Assembly (NCBI GenBank): GCA_022577435.1
Contig: JAKOON010000012.1
Coordinates: 17,770,585 to 17,834,584 of the forward strand
DNA length: 64,000 nt
Source of the DNA: Embiotoca jacksoni
Taxonomy: Eukaryota > Chordata > Actinopteri > Embiotocidae
Direction of reading: 5' to 3'
The notes under the pieces: model-generated
The model's database searches: none
What the model was told of the DNA's origin: nothing
What the model saw: only the letters and a program-made list of their open reading frames with translations
Translations under genes and position numbers: made by a program
In this document: positions 62,572 to 64,000 of the stretch, in pieces
Numbering within the stretch: position 1 is the first letter of the stretch
Layout of the letters: each line of letters opens with the position of its first letter

Positions 62572-63512
62572 GAAACGAAGCCCATCTGCATCCAGGGATC
62601 CAAACCAAAAATACGACCAAAGGGAGGGGGGTGACCACTCACAGTATGCCCCGACGGACGGCGGCATGCCCAGATCACCGTCCGACTATGGGGATGGGGA
62701 CCCTCGGCGGGCTCCGCGGGGCCCACACATGTACCCAGATGTGGAAGCAGCGCGGATGGGCTACCGGGACCGGCGGGGCCCCGGACGCTGGCACTCCCAG
62801 GAATACCCGCTTGACCAGGAGCTAGATGGACCGCCCAGCGAGTACGACATCCAGCGGCAGCGCCAGGAGGAGTTCCAGGCCCGCTACCGCAGCGACCCCA
62901 ACCTGGCACGCTACCCTGTCAAACCGCAGCCCTACGAGGAGCAGATGAGGATGCACGCTGAGGTGGGAAGGCTGAGGCACGAGCGTCGACACAGTGATGT
63001 CTCCCTGGCTTACACGGAGCAGGATGACCCCGGCCCCATCCGGCTGTCCCGTCAGCATCTCACCGAGCGCCGGCCGCCGATGGTGGGACAGCGCTCCTAC
63101 TCTGTCGACCGCTCCTCCCCGGGGCCCATGGGCCCAGGCCTCGGAGGCCACAGAACATCCAACCACAGCCCCCCAACGCCTCACCGCAGCCCTGTGCTGG
63201 GTGACCGGTCAGGGGACCTGCGGAGAGGAGACCTGGGGGATCCCATGAGGAGGCAGCAGCACCACCTGGACCCCAGTTCGGCTGTCCGCAAGACAAAGAG
63301 GGAGAAGATGGAGAGCATGTTGAGGAACGACTCTCTGAGCTCAGACCAGTCAGAGTCGGTGCGCCCGCCACCCCCCAAGCCCCACAAAACCAAAAAGGGA
63401 GGGAAGATGCGGCAGGTGTCACTGAGCAGCTCAGAGGAAGAGCTGGCCACCACGCCGGAGTACACCAGCTGTGAGGACGTGGAGATAGAGAGTGAGTCAG
63501 TCAGTGAAAAAG
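62572..63512 (+). CDS. rims2: rims2 large linker exon (zinc finger to PDZ)
   Basis: Acceptor TCCACAG, donor GTAGGA. One base completes Arg (or Gly from the alternative first exon), then 313 codons and one leftover base. It opens KRSPSASRDPNQKYDQREGG, is Arg/Pro/Ser-rich and disordered, and contains the RIM signatures RYRSDPNLARYPVKPQPYEE, RHERRHSDVSL, TNHSPPTPHRSP (here SNHSPPTPHRSP), HHLDPSSAVRKTKREKMESM, LRNDSLSSDQSESVRPPPPK and SSSEEELATTPEYTSCEDVE, ending SESVSEKG. RRHS (62984-62995) matches the context of the PKA site reported for RIM1 (Ser413), as I recall it. The proline-rich PPPPKPHK could bind SH3 domains. The next exon (a PDZ-preceding segment beginning D in relatives) is beyond the window. 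The ORF running on past 63512 is intron read-through. Confidence 0.97.
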
Positions 63513-64000
63513 GTAGGAGCCACCACACCACCAGCCTCCTTGTCTGCTGCTACTTTACCTCTGCATACAGGCTTATTCAGCATTACTCGATATGGTTATC
63601 AAAGCTTCTCAGATGATTTTTGTGCAATCATAGTCAGCCTTCTTTCTTATTATTGACACAATATTGTTGTTAGAAAGACAGATTTCCTCTGATTGCAATT
63701 TGATTATTGTTTTTGTCTCATGTTGATACTGATTTTTTTGACTCAGATACTGTTTAACCTTCAGACTCCCCAGTCCGCAGTCTATGTATGTGCTTTGTGT
63801 ATTTATGTGTAGGGCTCATTACTTTCAGTTTAAAAAACATTTAAAGTTATCTGCGTTTATTTATATGATTTTATCTAGTTTTATTTTAGTTAAACACTCC
63901 GTTAAAAACATGAATAATATAAATACATATTCAGAAAAAGATATCTTTTTATGCATGAATTTTTTTGATTCTTAAAAATGACAGGTAGAGCACACAGTAA
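63513..64000 (+). other. rims2: rims2 intron (partial)
   Basis: Begins with a GTAGGA donor and continues past the window end as AT-rich sequence. No acceptor or exon was recognised. Confidence 0.85.

Larger units (their letters stand above)
15766..63512 (+). other. rims2: rims2 gene body (partial), visible extent of exons
   Basis: Exons on the + strand spell a RIM protein: a short KEEPKPQPAQ segment, WFPFSGITELVNNVLQPQQ, the LHQQFE helix, a cysteine-rich zinc finger, VMWVCNLCRKQQEILTKSGAWF, then the RYRSDPNLARYPVKPQPYEEQ and SSDQSESVRPPPPKPHK linker. RIM proteins organise the presynaptic active zone, binding Rab3 on vesicles, Munc13, and (through the PDZ and C2 domains, not in this window) ELKS, calcium channels and liprin. 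RIM2 rather than RIM1 is supported by the WFPFSGITELVNN segment, RSNK before VMWVC, and the KRSPS.SRD and SQYA stretches, as I recall the families. All exon phases are mutually compatible, so this looks like an intact gene. The first coding exon and the whole C-terminal half lie outside the window. The paralog (rims2a or rims2b) is undetermined. Confidence 0.93.

Noticed and set aside
63513..63616. ORF continuation beyond the large linker exon
   Set aside because: The GTAGGA donor after SVSEKG and the loss of RIM similarity show this is intron read-through.

Overview
The window is vertebrate genomic DNA, almost certainly from a teleost and probably a percomorph. It has long introns with consensus GT/AG splice sites, very dense (CA)n/(TG)n microsatellites, and several dispersed elements of fish-like character (hAT-like, TTAA-type and palindromic MITEs, a solo LTR). 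I see no bacterial, plasmid or phage features. It contains a central part of one gene on the + strand, rims2, which encodes the presynaptic active-zone scaffold RIM2. The paralog (rims2a or rims2b) cannot be fixed from the sequence alone.

Six exons of the long (alpha-type) transcript can be read, all joining in frame. They are a 33-nt exon (15766-15798), a 93-nt exon (16698-16790), the exon with most of the Rab3/Munc13-binding zinc finger (21947-22157), a 12-nt microexon (22872-22883), the exon completing the finger (33963-34255), and a 941-nt linker exon (62572-63512). The first coding exon lies upstream of the window. The PDZ and C2 exons lie downstream.

The 28-kb intron before the last exon contains a clear alternative first exon (38351-38472). 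Its protein start and splice phase match the short RIM2-beta type, which lacks the Rab3/zinc-finger module. A second, weaker phase-compatible candidate first exon is at 55320-55390. CpG-rich, promoter-like stretches also occur near 27 kb and 19.2 kb, and a CRE-plus-TATA arrangement lies near 4.8 kb.

Region by region: 1-15.7 kb is intron with repeats (hAT-like element with an adjacent 17-bp minisatellite, TTAA-flanked MITE, TTTCC array). 15.7-23 kb holds the N-terminal exons, a 390-bp solo LTR and a palindromic MITE. 23-34 kb is intron with a CpG-rich island and a perfect 25-bp hairpin. 34-62.5 kb is a long intron with the internal promoter(s), G-rich and C-rich tracts and many microsatellites. 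62.5-64 kb is the big linker exon and the next intron.

The layout makes one locus produce full-length RIM (vesicle Rab3 and Munc13 docking plus scaffold) or a shorter scaffold-only form, with the zinc finger adjustable by cassette exons and a microexon. Nothing in the window requires a wholly new system. The most interesting points are the microexon inside the zinc finger, the stacked internal promoters, and the perfect hairpin.
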